64,000 nt of DNA, taken from assembly GCF_014652855.1 (NCBI RefSeq), contig NZ_BMZP01000015.1, positions 48,253-112,252 of the forward strand. Direction: 5' to 3'. Below are positions 34,217 through 43,321 of this stretch, one piece after another. Under the pieces are notes generated by a model. The model saw nothing but the letters and a program-made list of their open reading frames with translations. It ran no database searches and was not told the origin of the DNA. The stretch comes from Novosphingobium pokkalii (GTDB taxonomy: Bacteria > Pseudomonadota > Alphaproteobacteria > Sphingomonadales > Sphingomonadaceae). A program made the translations under genes and the position numbers. Positions within the stretch are counted from its first letter, which is position 1; every line of letters starts with the position of its first letter.

Positions 34217-35860
34217 GTGAGCAAAGAGACCGTCTTTTCGCGCTTTTCCGCCGCGGCGACGCGCTGGTTCGACAAGCCCTTCCTCAACGTCCTGCCCGAG
34301 ACCGCGCAGATCTATGGCATCGCGGCTGGCGAGATCACCTATGCAACGATGCTCGATCGCGTGCTGCGCCGCCAGGTCGTTCTGGCCGCCGCCGGCTTCG
34401 GCAAGGGCACGCGCGTAGGGCTGCTGCTCGACAACCGGCCCGACTTTATCGAGCTGTTCCTCGCGGCCAACAGCCTTGGCGCATCGATCGTGCCGATCAA
34501 CCCCGACCTGCGCCAGGCCGAACTCGAATATCTGATCGCACACTCGGGCATGAGCGCCGCGTTCGTTGTCCCCGGCCGCCACGCCGATGTTGCACGCGCC
34601 GCGCTGGCGGTGGGAAGCGCGATGGTCCCCGTCACCCCCGACGCGCCGGTCCGTCCCTTGCTGCCACTGGCGCAGCTGCCGGCCGATCCCGATTCCGCGC
34701 GCGAGGCGGCGCTGCTCTATACCTCTGGCACGACCGGGCAACCCAAGGGCTGCGTGCTGCCCAACAGCTACTTCCTGCATTCGGGCGACTGGTATCGGGA
34801 CACTGGCGGCCTGATCGCGCTGCACGCCGGCGCAGAGCGGATGCTTACACCGCTGCCGATGTTCCACATGAACGCATTGGCCGTCTCGCTGATGGCCATG
34901 ATCACGCTGGGCGGCTGCCTCACCGTGCTCGACCGCTTCCATCCCTCGACCTGGTGGGATTCGGTGCGGCGCAGCCGCGCTACCTGCCTCCACTACCTGG
35001 GCGTGATGCCGGCCATGCTGATGAAGGCATCCGATAGCCCGGCCGACCGCGAGCATAGTGTGCGCTTCGGCTTCGGTGCCGGAGCCCCGGCGGCCCTGCA
35101 CGGCGCGTTCGAGCAGCGCTTCGGCTTCCCCCTGATCGAGGCCTGGGCGATGACCGAAACAGGTAGCGGCGGCGTGATCAGCGCGCACCGCGAGCCGCGC
35201 AAGGTGGGGACCGCGTGCTTCGGCCGGCCCGATTCCGGCGTCGAGATCCGCATCGTCGACGACGCCGGCGACGATGTCGCTATCGACGTACCAGGCGAAC
35301 TGCTGGTGCGCCGCGCCGGGCCCGATCCCACCTATGGGTTCTTCCGCGAATACCTCGCCAACCCTGCAGCCACTGCGGAGGCCTGGGCTGGGGGATGGTT
35401 TCACACCGGCGATATCGTCGCGCGCGACGCCGATGGCGACCTGCATTTCGTCGATCGCAAGAAGAACGTAATCCGCCGCTCGGGAGAGAACATCGCGGCG
35501 GTGGAAGTCGAGACGATCCTTGCGCGCCATCCCCACGTGCGCCAGGTGGCGGTGGCCGCCACACCCGACCCGGTGCGCGGCGACGAGGTGGCCGCGCTGA
35601 TCGTGCTCGATGCCCCTGCCCGCTCCGGGACAGACAAGACCGAGCAACTGCCAACCGAGCACCTTGCACGCGATATCGCTACCTGGGCACTGGGTCAGAT
35701 GGCCTACTACAAGGTGCCGGGCTGGATCTCCTTCGTCACGACACTCCCACGTACGCCGACGGAAAAGATCCTGCGTGCCGCCCTCAAGGAGGAAGTGGGC
35801 GCGCGCATGGCACGTGGCGCGTTCTTCGATACCCGCGCGCTCAAGAGGCGGCAGGGATGA
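34217..35860 (+). CDS. AMP-forming acyl-CoA ligase
   Basis: 547 residues of the ANL superfamily. The P-loop-like motif LLYTSGTTGQPKGCVLPN, the A5-type AWAMTETGSGG, and the C-terminal hinge with FVDRKKNVIRRSGENIAAVEVE and PRTPTEKILRAAL (catalytic Lys in the A10 motif) are all present. The group resembles crotonobetaine/carnitine-CoA ligase-like enzymes. It activates a carboxylic acid to its CoA thioester, presumably before the thiolase-like step encoded next. The start is GTG at 34217 behind AGGA. The stop overlaps the next gene (ATGA). Confidence 0.88.
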   Translation: MSKETVFSRFSAAATRWFDKPFLNVLPETAQIYGIAAGEITYATMLDRVLRRQVVLAAAGFGKGTRVGLLLDNRPDFIELFLAANSLGASIVPINPDLRQAELEYLIAHSGMSAAFVVPGRHADVARAALAVGSAMVPVTPDAPVRPLLPLAQLPADPDSAREAALLYTSGTTGQPKGCVLPNSYFLHSGDWYRDTGGLIALHAGAERMLTPLPMFHMNALAVSLMAMITLGGCLTVLDRFHPSTWWDSVRRSRATCLHYLGVMPAMLMKASDSPADREHSVRFGFGAGAPAALHGAFEQRFGFPLIEAWAMTETGSGGVISAHREPRKVGTACFGRPDSGVEIRIVDDAGDDVAIDVPGELLVRRAGPDPTYGFFREYLANPAATAEAWAGGWFHTGDIVARDADGDLHFVDRKKNVIRRSGENIAAVEVETILARHPHVRQVAVAATPDPVRGDEVAALIVLDAPARSGTDKTEQLPTEHLARDIATWALGQMAYYKVPGWISFVTTLPRTPTEKILRAALKEEVGARMARGAFFDTRALKRRQG

Positions 35861-37038
35861 GCAGCGCCGCCAAACGCCCGCGCATGGCCTACGATGGCGT
35901 GGTGATGGCCGCGCCCATCACCGTGCCCTATCAACGCTTCTCGAGCGAGCCGGCTCACGGCTGGGCCGGCGCGGCGCTGCGCGCACTGGCGCGGGAAACC
36001 GGGCTCGGCCCGCGCGATCTCGACGGTTTCAGTTTTTCGAGTTTCTCGGCCAGCCCCGATAGCGCAGTCGGCCTCGTCCAGCATCTCGGCCTCATGCCAC
36101 GCTGGCTCGACCATGTGCCTACCGGCGGGGCGAGCGGAGTCATGGCACTGCGCCGCGCCGCGCGCGCGGTGCAGTGCGGCGATGCGGCCATCGTCGCATG
36201 CGTCGCGGCCGATACCAACCAGATCGACAGCTTCCGCCACACCCTCGCCACGTTCTCGCGCTTTTCGCAGGACGCTGTCTACCCCTATGGCTTTGGCGGC
36301 CCGAACGCGACTTTCGCGCTGATCACGCAGGCCTACATGCACGAACATGGCGTTACGCGCGCCGATTTCGGCCGCATCTGCGTCACGCAGCGCGCCAATG
36401 CCGGCTCGAACCCACTGGCATTGCAACGCAGCCCGCTCGACCTCGATACCTACCTCGCCGCGCGCCCGATCGCCGATCCGGTGCACCTGTTCGACTGCGT
36501 GATGCCCTGCGCAGGCGCGGAAGCCTTCGTTGTCACCACCCCGGAGATCGCCGCCGCGCGCGGCTGGCCGGCAGCGCGGATCATGGCCACGATCGAGCGC
36601 CACAATGCCTATCCCGACGATCCGGTGCAGCGGCGCGGCGGCTGGGCGATGGATGCCGACGAGTTGTGGGCGATGGCAGGCATCGGCCCCGCGGATATCG
36701 ACTGCCTGCAGGCTTATGACGACTATCCGGTGATCGTGGCGATGCAGTTGGCGGACCTTGGCTTCTGCCCGCCAGACGCGATTGCCCGCTTCCTGCGTGA
36801 CACGCACTTCGGCATCGATGGCACGCTGCCACTCAACACCAACGGCGGGCAACTTTCCGCAGGGCAGGCCGGCGCTGCGGGCGGGTACCAGAACCTGACC
36901 GAGGGCCTGCGCCAGATCCTGCACTGCCCGCTCGGCGCGCAGGTGCCGGGCGCGCGGCGCGCGGCAATATCCGGCTTCGGGCTGGTCAACTATGATCGCG
37001 GCGTGTGCACCGCCGCTGCCGTGCTGGAGGCGCTATGA
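35857..37038 (+). CDS. Thiolase-like protein (SCP2/Ltp2-type aldolase candidate) lacking Cys and His
   Basis: 393 residues with the thiolase fold. The canonical nucleophile position reads VPTGGASGVMAL (Gly91 in place of Cys), and the GHP motif near the C-terminus reads LSAGQAGAAGGY (Gln in place of His), so it cannot act as an ordinary thiolase. Steroid side-chain aldolases such as Ltp2 also lack the thiolase centre and need a DUF35 partner. The next gene starts with a DUF35 domain and overlaps by 4 bp. A retro-aldol cleavage of a hydroxyacyl-CoA is therefore my preferred inference. Confidence 0.83.
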   Translation: MSSAAKRPRMAYDGVVMAAPITVPYQRFSSEPAHGWAGAALRALARETGLGPRDLDGFSFSSFSASPDSAVGLVQHLGLMPRWLDHVPTGGASGVMALRRAARAVQCGDAAIVACVAADTNQIDSFRHTLATFSRFSQDAVYPYGFGGPNATFALITQAYMHEHGVTRADFGRICVTQRANAGSNPLALQRSPLDLDTYLAARPIADPVHLFDCVMPCAGAEAFVVTTPEIAAARGWPAARIMATIERHNAYPDDPVQRRGGWAMDADELWAMAGIGPADIDCLQAYDDYPVIVAMQLADLGFCPPDAIARFLRDTHFGIDGTLPLNTNGGQLSAGQAGAAGGYQNLTEGLRQILHCPLGAQVPGARRAAISGFGLVNYDRGVCTAAAVLEAL

Positions 37039-38291
37039 CGACGCCGCGCCATCGGCTGCCGCCGCCCGCACCGCGCGATCCGCTGGCGCGGCCGCAATTG
37101 CATCCCGTACCGCCCGGCGCGCGCAGTCGCGCGATGCAGGCGATGGCCGCGCGTGCCACGCAGGGTCGCTTCGTGCTTCAGGCCTGCACCGTATGCGATA
37201 CAGCAACCTATCCCCCACGCGACGCCTGCCCACGGTGTTGGGGCACGCTGGCCTGGCACGATCAGCCGACCGGCGGGCGTGTGCTTGCCAACACGGTGAT
37301 CCGCGTCTCGACCGATCCCTATTTCCGCGATCGCCTACCGTGGCACATGGGCTCGATCCAGCTCGATGCCGGCCCTGTCGTGCTGGCGCACCTTGCGCGA
37401 GGGCTGGAGCCCGGCGCGCGCGTCGCGATGCGGCTGATGCTCGACCGTGGCGGCAATGCAGCGCTGTTCGCCCTTCCCAGCGATGCCGCCCAAGTGCCAC
37501 ACCCGGAACAAGGAGCCACCAGCATGTCCGCCGATCCCCAGGGGCGCACTTTCGTGGTGCCGGTAGCAGGGGCAACTGTCCTCGTCAGCGATGCCCGCCA
37601 GCCGGTTGGCGGCGCGCTGGTCGGCGCACTGGCCGCTGCGGGCGCGCGCCTGGTGGTTGCCGGCCTGCCCGGCCCCGCGCCGGTGCGTGATGCACACGAT
37701 CCCGTCCTGGGCCTGCCCGGCGTCCAGCCGCTTCCACTCGATGTGACCGATCCTGTCTCGGTGGCCGAGACGGTAAGCCGGATCGGCGGCCCGCTCGACA
37801 TCGTCATCAACACCGCGCGTCATGTGCGCGCCGGGGGGGTGAGCCGCGACGGCAATCTCCTGGCCCAGCACCGCGCGCTCGAGGTTTCGGCCATGGGGCT
37901 CGCGCGCCTGGCGCAAGCAACGGCGCCAATCCTTGCCGGCCGGCCCAACGGCGCGTTTCTCGATGTGTTGTCGGTCACGGCGCTGGCGGGCGATGCCGGC
38001 CATGCTGGTTTCGCCGCGGCCGAGGCTGCGCGCCTCTCGCTGCTGCAAAGCTTTCGCCACGAGATGCGCAGCACCGGTGTGCGCGTCCTGGAAGTGTTCA
38101 CCGGGCCGACCGACGATGCCGACTACCAAGCGCTGCCTCCACCCAAAGTGGCGCCAGCACGCCTTGCCGCCGCCGTGCTCGATGCGCTCGCGCAGGGGCG
38201 CGAACAAACCTGCGTAGGCGAGGTGGCGCGCGAGGCAATGCGCCGCTGGCTCGATGATCCGGCCCTTTTTGTCAGGGAGACCCAACCATGA
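37035..38291 (+). CDS. DUF35 (zinc ribbon/OB-fold) fused to degenerate SDR
   Basis: 418 residues in two parts. Residues 1-150 are a DUF35 protein with a zinc ribbon (Cys51, Cys54, Cys65, Cys68) and OB fold (GRVLANTVIRVSTDPYF, GPVVLAHLARGLEPGARVAMR). Residues about 172-410 form a Rossmann SDR-like domain. Its glycine motif is VSDARQPVGG, NNAG is INTAR, and YxxxK is replaced around HAGFAAAEAARLS, so catalysis is doubtful. MaoC partners are usual in aldolase systems; an SDR fusion is not one I know. An internal ATG at 37524 (Met164) has AAGGAG 8 bp upstream and could yield the SDR part alone. Confidence 0.82.
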   Translation: MTTPRHRLPPPAPRDPLARPQLHPVPPGARSRAMQAMAARATQGRFVLQACTVCDTATYPPRDACPRCWGTLAWHDQPTGGRVLANTVIRVSTDPYFRDRLPWHMGSIQLDAGPVVLAHLARGLEPGARVAMRLMLDRGGNAALFALPSDAAQVPHPEQGATSMSADPQGRTFVVPVAGATVLVSDARQPVGGALVGALAAAGARLVVAGLPGPAPVRDAHDPVLGLPGVQPLPLDVTDPVSVAETVSRIGGPLDIVINTARHVRAGGVSRDGNLLAQHRALEVSAMGLARLAQATAPILAGRPNGAFLDVLSVTALAGDAGHAGFAAAEAARLSLLQSFRHEMRSTGVRVLEVFTGPTDDADYQALPPPKVAPARLAAAVLDALAQGREQTCVGEVAREAMRRWLDDPALFVRETQP

Positions 38292-39070
38292 CGCCGCTGC
38301 TTACCGATCTTGTCGCACAGCTCGCCACCGGGGCAATCCGCGTGGTCGATCTGGCCAATACCCTGTCGTCCGATTTCCCGGTGATCGTACTGCCATCCGA
38401 GTTTGGGCAATGCGAGCCGTTCCGGATGGAGACGGTCTCCCGCTACGATGCCGATGGGCCGGCCTGGTACTGGAACCGGATCACCATGAACGAGCACACC
38501 GGCACGCATTTCGATGCACCGGCGCACTGGATCACCGGGCGCGACGTGCCACACGGCACGGTCGACGCAGTAGCGCCGCGCGATTTCATCCATCCCGCCG
38601 TGGTGATCGATATCAGCGCCGAGGCCGCGGAAAACGCCGACTTCGTGGTGACGCGTGCCTTTCTCGAGGATTGGGAGGCCCGACATGGCGCCATCCCAAA
38701 GCGACATTGGATCCTGCTGCGCAGCGACTGGTCCAGGCGTGTGGGCACCCTTGCCTATCTCAACCTGCAGGACGATGGCGCGCATTCGCCCGGCCCCGAT
38801 GCCGATGCGATGCGCTTCCTCGTCCACGCGCGCGACTGCGTGGGCCTGGGTGTGGAGACGGTCGGCACCGATGCCGGACAGGCCAGCCACTTTGCCGAAC
38901 CGCTACCTGCCCATTCAATCCTCCACGGCAATGGCCGTTTCGGGCTACAGTGCCTGACCAACCTCGACCAGTTGCCGACATTCGGCAGCGTGATCGTGGC
39001 CGCCCCGCTCAAGATCAAGGGCGGCTCGGGCAGCCCGCTGCGCGTCATCGCACTGATGCAGGAGGCATGA
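38288..39070 (+). CDS. Cyclase family protein (kynurenine formamidase-like metal hydrolase)
   Basis: 260 residues. The motif NEHTGTHFDAPAHW (His70, His74, Asp76, His80) is the HxGTHxDxPxH metal site of the cyclase/KynB/isatin hydrolase family. These are Mn- or Zn-dependent hydrolases acting on amides, lactams or activated esters. Overlaps the DUF35-SDR gene by 4 bp and ends the forward operon begun at 31200. An arylformamide or lactam intermediate would fit an amine pathway. Confidence 0.85.
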   Translation: MTPLLTDLVAQLATGAIRVVDLANTLSSDFPVIVLPSEFGQCEPFRMETVSRYDADGPAWYWNRITMNEHTGTHFDAPAHWITGRDVPHGTVDAVAPRDFIHPAVVIDISAEAAENADFVVTRAFLEDWEARHGAIPKRHWILLRSDWSRRVGTLAYLNLQDDGAHSPGPDADAMRFLVHARDCVGLGVETVGTDAGQASHFAEPLPAHSILHGNGRFGLQCLTNLDQLPTFGSVIVAAPLKIKGGSGSPLRVIALMQEA

Positions 39071-39092
39071 GCGGGGGGCGAACCCGCCCGCT
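39070..39092. terminator. Weak hairpin between convergent genes
   Basis: AGCGGG-rich arm pairs with CCCGCCCGCT with one mismatch and a very short loop, between the cyclase and the reverse NTF2-like gene. Confidence 0.4.
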
Positions 39093-39096
39093 GCCT

Positions 39097-39672
39097 TCAA
39101 TAGTCGAAGTCGAGCTCGGGGCGTGACCAGGCCCAGCCGGTGATGCGCCAGCCAGCGGCTTCCTTTCGCAGCGCCACGGTGAAAGTGGCGTCGATCTCGG
39201 CACCTTGCTGGCCGCCGAGGGTATACCGGAAGTCGGCCGGGACGACGACGTAGGCGCGATCACCCGTCACGTCGACACGGCGGGGCTTGCGCAGCGTGTT
39301 GACGCCCTTGGTCAGCCCGATGGCGGCGTTGTGCGCGGTGAGCGCAGCCAGCCAGTGGGCACAGGTATCGGCGCCATGCCACTCATACGGTGCGAACTCG
39401 TCAACGATAGCGGATTCACGCGCGCAGCTGGCGATGACGCCGGCGTTGTCGCCTCGGTTGAGACTGTCGACATAGTGGTGCACGGTCTGCATCACGGCGG
39501 CGACGACCGCGGGATCTGGCGCGGCGTCAGTGGCCGGCCCGGGTGCTGCAGCGGTGATGTCCGCTGCCTGCGCGGGCACGGCGGCAGGCACGAGCGCGAG
39601 TGCGGCGATTGCGGCAAGCGCCACAGCCCTGGCTGATTTCCGGCGCGTGAGCATTGGCGTCATGGTCGTCAT
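39097..39672 (-). CDS. Exported NTF2/SnoaL-like protein
   Basis: 191 residues with a Sec signal (AVALAAIAALALVPAAVPAQA-A). The mature part is an NTF2-like cone fold (VAAVMQTVHHYVDSLNRGDNAGVIASCARESAIVDEFAPYEWHGADTC, then DRAYVVVPADFRYTLGGQQGAEIDATFTVALRKEAAGWRITGWAWSRPE). Such proteins bind or isomerise small molecules, or have no activity. The start at 39672 follows AGGGGAG; ATGs at 39663 and 39654 are alternatives. It stands alone, opposite to its neighbours. Confidence 0.75.
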   Translation of the reverse strand: MTTMTPMLTRRKSARAVALAAIAALALVPAAVPAQAADITAAAPGPATDAAPDPAVVAAVMQTVHHYVDSLNRGDNAGVIASCARESAIVDEFAPYEWHGADTCAHWLAALTAHNAAIGLTKGVNTLRKPRRVDVTGDRAYVVVPADFRYTLGGQQGAEIDATFTVALRKEAAGWRITGWAWSRPELDFDY

Positions 39673-39877
39673 CGGCGGGGCTCCCCTGATCATGGTCGTG
39701 ATCGGCACAAGCTTGCCCAATGCCGCCTTGCTGGCAAGCAGGCAGGCCCCGTGCGCCGGGGGTCTGGCCGAAAATACAAGGTATCCCGACGCAAGTGCAA
39801 TACCGTGTGGTCGCAAACCTGCCAGTGTTGCATCATCGGTGCTGGCGATGCACCCCGCCCCCCACAATCGAGCGTTC

Positions 39878-41332
39878 ATGCACAGATCCGACCAAGACGC
39901 CCCCGCCGAGCCCGGCCTGTTCTCCGGCATGTTGGGGACCGGGGACATCATCTTCATGATCCTCGCCTGCGCCGCGCCGATGGGTGTGCTGGCCGGAATT
40001 ATCCCCCTCGCCTTCGCCTTCGGCAACGGCGCGGGGATGCCCGGCGCGCAACTCGCGATGTGCGCGGTCATGCTGCTGTTCGCGGTAGGGTATGTGCGGA
40101 TCATCCCGCATGTGCGCAATGCCGGCGCATTCTATGCCTATATTGCCGCCAGCCTCAACAAGGAGGCTGGAATCGCGGCCGCCTACACGGCAGTGGTTGC
40201 CTATACCTGCGCCGCCGCCTCGGTGCTGGGAGCGATGAGCTATTTCGCTGCCGATCTGTTCGCCACGCTGACCGGCATCGCCCCCTCGTGGGTGCTATGG
40301 GCGGCAGCGAGCATCGCAGCGATCGCCTGGCTGGGGTATCACAGGATCACGATGGCGGCCAAGGTGTTGACCGCGGCGCTGCTGCTCGAAGTGGGGCTCA
40401 TCGCGGTGATCGACGCGCTGATCCTGTGGCAACGCGGTTGGGCCGGGCTCGATTTCAGCAGTTTTGCCCCCGCGACGATCTTTGCGCCGGGCCTCGGCAT
40501 CGCGGTCATCTATGCCATCAACGGCTGCATCGGTTTTGAAGCGACGGCGATATATCAGGAAGAAGCGCGCAACCGCGCCGTGACCATCCCGCGCGCTACC
40601 TATGGCGCGGTGCTGGTACTCGGCACCTTCTACGTGCTGTCGTCGTGGTGCCTGGTGCTGGCGGTCGGCCCGGCCCACATCAAGGCAGTGGCAGCCGCCG
40701 ATCCCGGCCACCTTGTTTCGGGCATCGCGTTTCGCACGCTCGGCCAGTTCGGGCGTGACGCGCTCAACCTCTTAACGATCACCAGCCTGTTCGCCGCCGC
40801 ACTGGGCTTCTTCAACAACATCGCGCGCTATTTCTTCGCTCTCTCGCGCGATGGGCTGATCCCCGCCGGGCTCGGCCGCGTCCATCCGCGCCACGGATCA
40901 CCCTACATGGCCTGCCTTGCGCTCGCCGGGATACTCGCGCTGGTGATCGCGCTATTCGCCTTGGCCGGGCTCGACCCGCTGCTCTCGCTGGCCACCAGCC
41001 TGTCGTCGATGGGCGCGGTGGGGCTCGAGATCCTGCTCACCGCCACCTCGCTGGCAATACCGCTGTTCTTCGCGCGGCGCGGCGAATATTCGGTGGGCAA
41101 GACCCTGGCGCCGCTGCTCAGCGGGGTGATCATCGCGGTGGCGACGTGGCTGTCGCTGGCCAACTACGCCACGCTCACTGGCACCACACTGCCGGTGATC
41201 AACCGCCTGCCGCTGCTGTTCATTGCCATCGCCGCCGCCGGCCTGGCCCATGGCACCTACCTCCGGCGCTGCCGCCCGGCGACATATGCCCGCGTCGGGT
41301 CCACGCACGTCGAAGGCCCGGTCGGCGAATAA
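39878..41332 (+). CDS. APC-family amino acid/amine permease
   Basis: 484 residues with about 12 membrane segments. Segment 1 carries GLFSGMLGTGDIIFMILACAAPMG, and later NGCIGFEATAIYQEEARNRAVTIPRATYGAVL and NIARYFFALSRDGLIPAGLGRVHPRHGSPY are classic APC signatures. An inner-membrane importer for an amino acid or amine, which supports amine catabolism by the upstream operon. No good ribosome site precedes the ATG at 39878; GTGs upstream cannot be ruled out. 32 bp before the aldehyde dehydrogenase. Confidence 0.88.
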   Translation: MHRSDQDAPAEPGLFSGMLGTGDIIFMILACAAPMGVLAGIIPLAFAFGNGAGMPGAQLAMCAVMLLFAVGYVRIIPHVRNAGAFYAYIAASLNKEAGIAAAYTAVVAYTCAAASVLGAMSYFAADLFATLTGIAPSWVLWAAASIAAIAWLGYHRITMAAKVLTAALLLEVGLIAVIDALILWQRGWAGLDFSSFAPATIFAPGLGIAVIYAINGCIGFEATAIYQEEARNRAVTIPRATYGAVLVLGTFYVLSSWCLVLAVGPAHIKAVAAADPGHLVSGIAFRTLGQFGRDALNLLTITSLFAAALGFFNNIARYFFALSRDGLIPAGLGRVHPRHGSPYMACLALAGILALVIALFALAGLDPLLSLATSLSSMGAVGLEILLTATSLAIPLFFARRGEYSVGKTLAPLLSGVIIAVATWLSLANYATLTGTTLPVINRLPLLFIAIAAAGLAHGTYLRRCRPATYARVGSTHVEGPVGE

Positions 41333-41364
41333 CCCTTGCCCCTCTTTCCCATGCGGAGCCACCG

Positions 41365-42864
41365 ATGAGCGCACCCACCTTCCCAACTCTTCCGACCGGT
41401 CGATTGCTGATCGACGGGGCGCTGGTCGAGCCGCTCGGCACGGCCGCCCCCTTCGATGCGATCGACCCGGCCACCGGGCGGGTGATCATGCAGGTACCGG
41501 CCTGCGACATCGCCGATGTGGACCGTGCGGTCGGCGCCGCGCATCGCTGCTTCCAGAGCACAGCCTGGCAGTCGATGCGCCCGCTCGACCGCGGTCGCCT
41601 GCTCGAGCGGCTGGCCCTGCTGGTCGAGCGCGAGCGCGACGATCTCGCCGCGCTCGAATCACTCGATAGCGGCAAGCTGCTCGCGGTGACGCAGGCAATC
41701 GACCTGCAGTTCACCATCGACGGACTGCGCTATTTCGCCGGTTGGGCCTCCAAGATCGCCGGGGAGACCGTCTCGCATTCGCCGTTGGTCGAGGAGGCAG
41801 CGCTCTACCGCGCGTTCACCCAGCGCCGCCCCGTTGGCGTCGTCGCGGGCATCACGCCGTGGAACTTCCCGATCGGCCAAGCAATCCAGAAGATCGCGCC
41901 GGCCATCGCCTTCGGCTGCACGATCGTGCTCAAGCCATCGGAAGAAACCTCGCTCACCGCGCTGCGGCTGGGCGAACTGATCCTCGAGGCTGGCTTTCCC
42001 GCCGGGGCGGTGAACATCGTCACCGGCACCGGCGCCGCTGTCGGCGTGCCGCTGGTGGCGCATCCGCTGGTGCGCAAGATCGCGTTCACGGGCTCCAACG
42101 CCACCGGGCAAGCGATCCTGACCGAAGCGGCACGCACGATGAAGCGCGTCACGCTCGAACTGGGGGGCAAGTCTCCCACGATCGTGCTGGCCGATGCCGA
42201 TCTCGACAAGGCCATCCCCGGCGCGGCAGCGGCAATTTTCGCCAATTCCGGGCAGATCTGCACCGCTGGCTCGCGCCTGCTGGTCGAGGCGCCGGTCCAT
42301 GACGCGGTGATCGAGGGGGTGTGCCGCATCGCACGCGACTTGCGCCTGGGCTCGCCATTTGCTGCTGACACCCAGATGGGCCCGCTGATTTCCGCCCGCC
42401 AACGTGATCGCGTGGCAGCGCTTGTCGAAGCGGGGCTTGCCGAAGGCGCACATCCACTGGAGGGCGCTTGCGCGGCCAGCGGTCCGGGCTGGTTCTATCG
42501 GCCGACCGTGCTTGCCGGGGTCGAGGCCGGGATGAGCGTGATGCGCGAGGAAATCTTCGGGCCGGTGGTGTGCGCGGTGAAAATCACCGACCGCGCCGAC
42601 ATCGTCCGCATTGCCAACGACACGCCCTATGGCCTGGCCGCCAGCGTGTGGACACAGGACATCGATACGGCCCATCTGCTGGCCGAACGGATCGATGCAG
42701 GAACGGTGTGGATCAACACGCACAACGTTCTCGACCTGGCGATGCCGTTCGGCGGCAGCAAGCTGTCGGGCGTGGGCCGCGAGTTCGGCAGCGAGGCGCT
42801 GCAGGCGTTCACCGAACCGCGCGCGATATGCCTGCGGCTGGATCGGACCAGGGCGGGATTCTGA
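41365..42864 (+). CDS. Aldehyde dehydrogenase (phenylacetaldehyde/betaine aldehyde type), copy 1
   Basis: 499 residues. NAD-binding GITPWNFPIGQAIQKIAPAIAFGC, general-base ELGGKSP and catalytic Cys in NSGQICTAGSR are all intact, with the C-terminal FGGSKLSGVGREFG. Oxidises an aldehyde to an acid in the cytosol. Following the permease and downstream of the amine oxidase operon, its likely substrate is the aldehyde formed from the amine. ATG at 41365 after GCGGAG. A hairpin terminator follows. Confidence 0.9.
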   Translation: MSAPTFPTLPTGRLLIDGALVEPLGTAAPFDAIDPATGRVIMQVPACDIADVDRAVGAAHRCFQSTAWQSMRPLDRGRLLERLALLVERERDDLAALESLDSGKLLAVTQAIDLQFTIDGLRYFAGWASKIAGETVSHSPLVEEAALYRAFTQRRPVGVVAGITPWNFPIGQAIQKIAPAIAFGCTIVLKPSEETSLTALRLGELILEAGFPAGAVNIVTGTGAAVGVPLVAHPLVRKIAFTGSNATGQAILTEAARTMKRVTLELGGKSPTIVLADADLDKAIPGAAAAIFANSGQICTAGSRLLVEAPVHDAVIEGVCRIARDLRLGSPFAADTQMGPLISARQRDRVAALVEAGLAEGAHPLEGACAASGPGWFYRPTVLAGVEAGMSVMREEIFGPVVCAVKITDRADIVRIANDTPYGLAASVWTQDIDTAHLLAERIDAGTVWINTHNVLDLAMPFGGSKLSGVGREFGSEALQAFTEPRAICLRLDRTRAGF

Positions 42865-42873
42865 AATCGCCCA

Positions 42874-42913
42874 CCCGCAACCCTGCCACCCGAAGGGCAG
42901 GCTGGGTTGCGGG
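42874..42913. terminator. Bidirectional hairpin terminator
   Basis: 10-bp perfect stem CCCGCAACCC / GGGTTGCGGG, with further inner pairing TGCC / GGCA, between the convergent aldehyde dehydrogenase and DUF6152 genes. Confidence 0.82.
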
Positions 42914-42919
42914 CAGCGC

Positions 42920-43294
42920 TTACCAGCCGCTCAGCACCTTGCCGTCTGGCAGCTTGACGGTCTTGAGCATGCCTCCTGGCTTGCCGTTGCGCAGCGGGTA
43001 GAACACGATGTCGACCTTGTCGCCCGCCTTGAGCGTCGAAAAGCTCCAGCCAGCATGGGTCATCAGGTTGGGGCTGCTGCACTCAAGTGCATAAGTCGTC
43101 CCCCCCGCCTGCGCGACGACGAAGGCGTGGGGGTTGGTCCAGGTAAACCTGCTCACCATGACACCGCGCAATTCAACCTGCTTGGTCTGGTCGAACATTG
43201 CGAACGAATGGTGGGCCATGGCCGGGCCGGCCGATGCCAGCGTTATCATAGCGGCTGAGGCGACAAGGATGATGGCACGACGAGTTAGGGACAC
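42920..43294 (-). CDS. DUF6152 family exported protein, copy 2
   Basis: 124 residues; Sec signal 1-27 (ITLASAGPAMA-H), mature start HHSFAMFDQTK, C-terminal FYPLRNGKPGGMLKTVKLPDGKVLSGW. It is a paralogue of 22867. GTG start at 43294 behind AGGAG. Preceded on the same strand by two DUF6644 membrane proteins 27 and 53 bp apart, making a three-gene operon. Function unknown; the pairing with His-bearing membrane proteins hints at a redox or metal role. Confidence 0.83.
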   Translation of the reverse strand: MSLTRRAIILVASAAMITLASAGPAMAHHSFAMFDQTKQVELRGVMVSRFTWTNPHAFVVAQAGGTTYALECSSPNLMTHAGWSFSTLKAGDKVDIVFYPLRNGKPGGMLKTVKLPDGKVLSGW

Positions 43295-43321
43295 GGGCAG
43301 GCGCTCCTGGGAGTGGGGTTT

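Noticed and set aside
33905..35662. 585-codon reverse open frame under the CoA ligase
   Set aside because: The forward ligase shows all ANL motifs; the reverse frame shows none.
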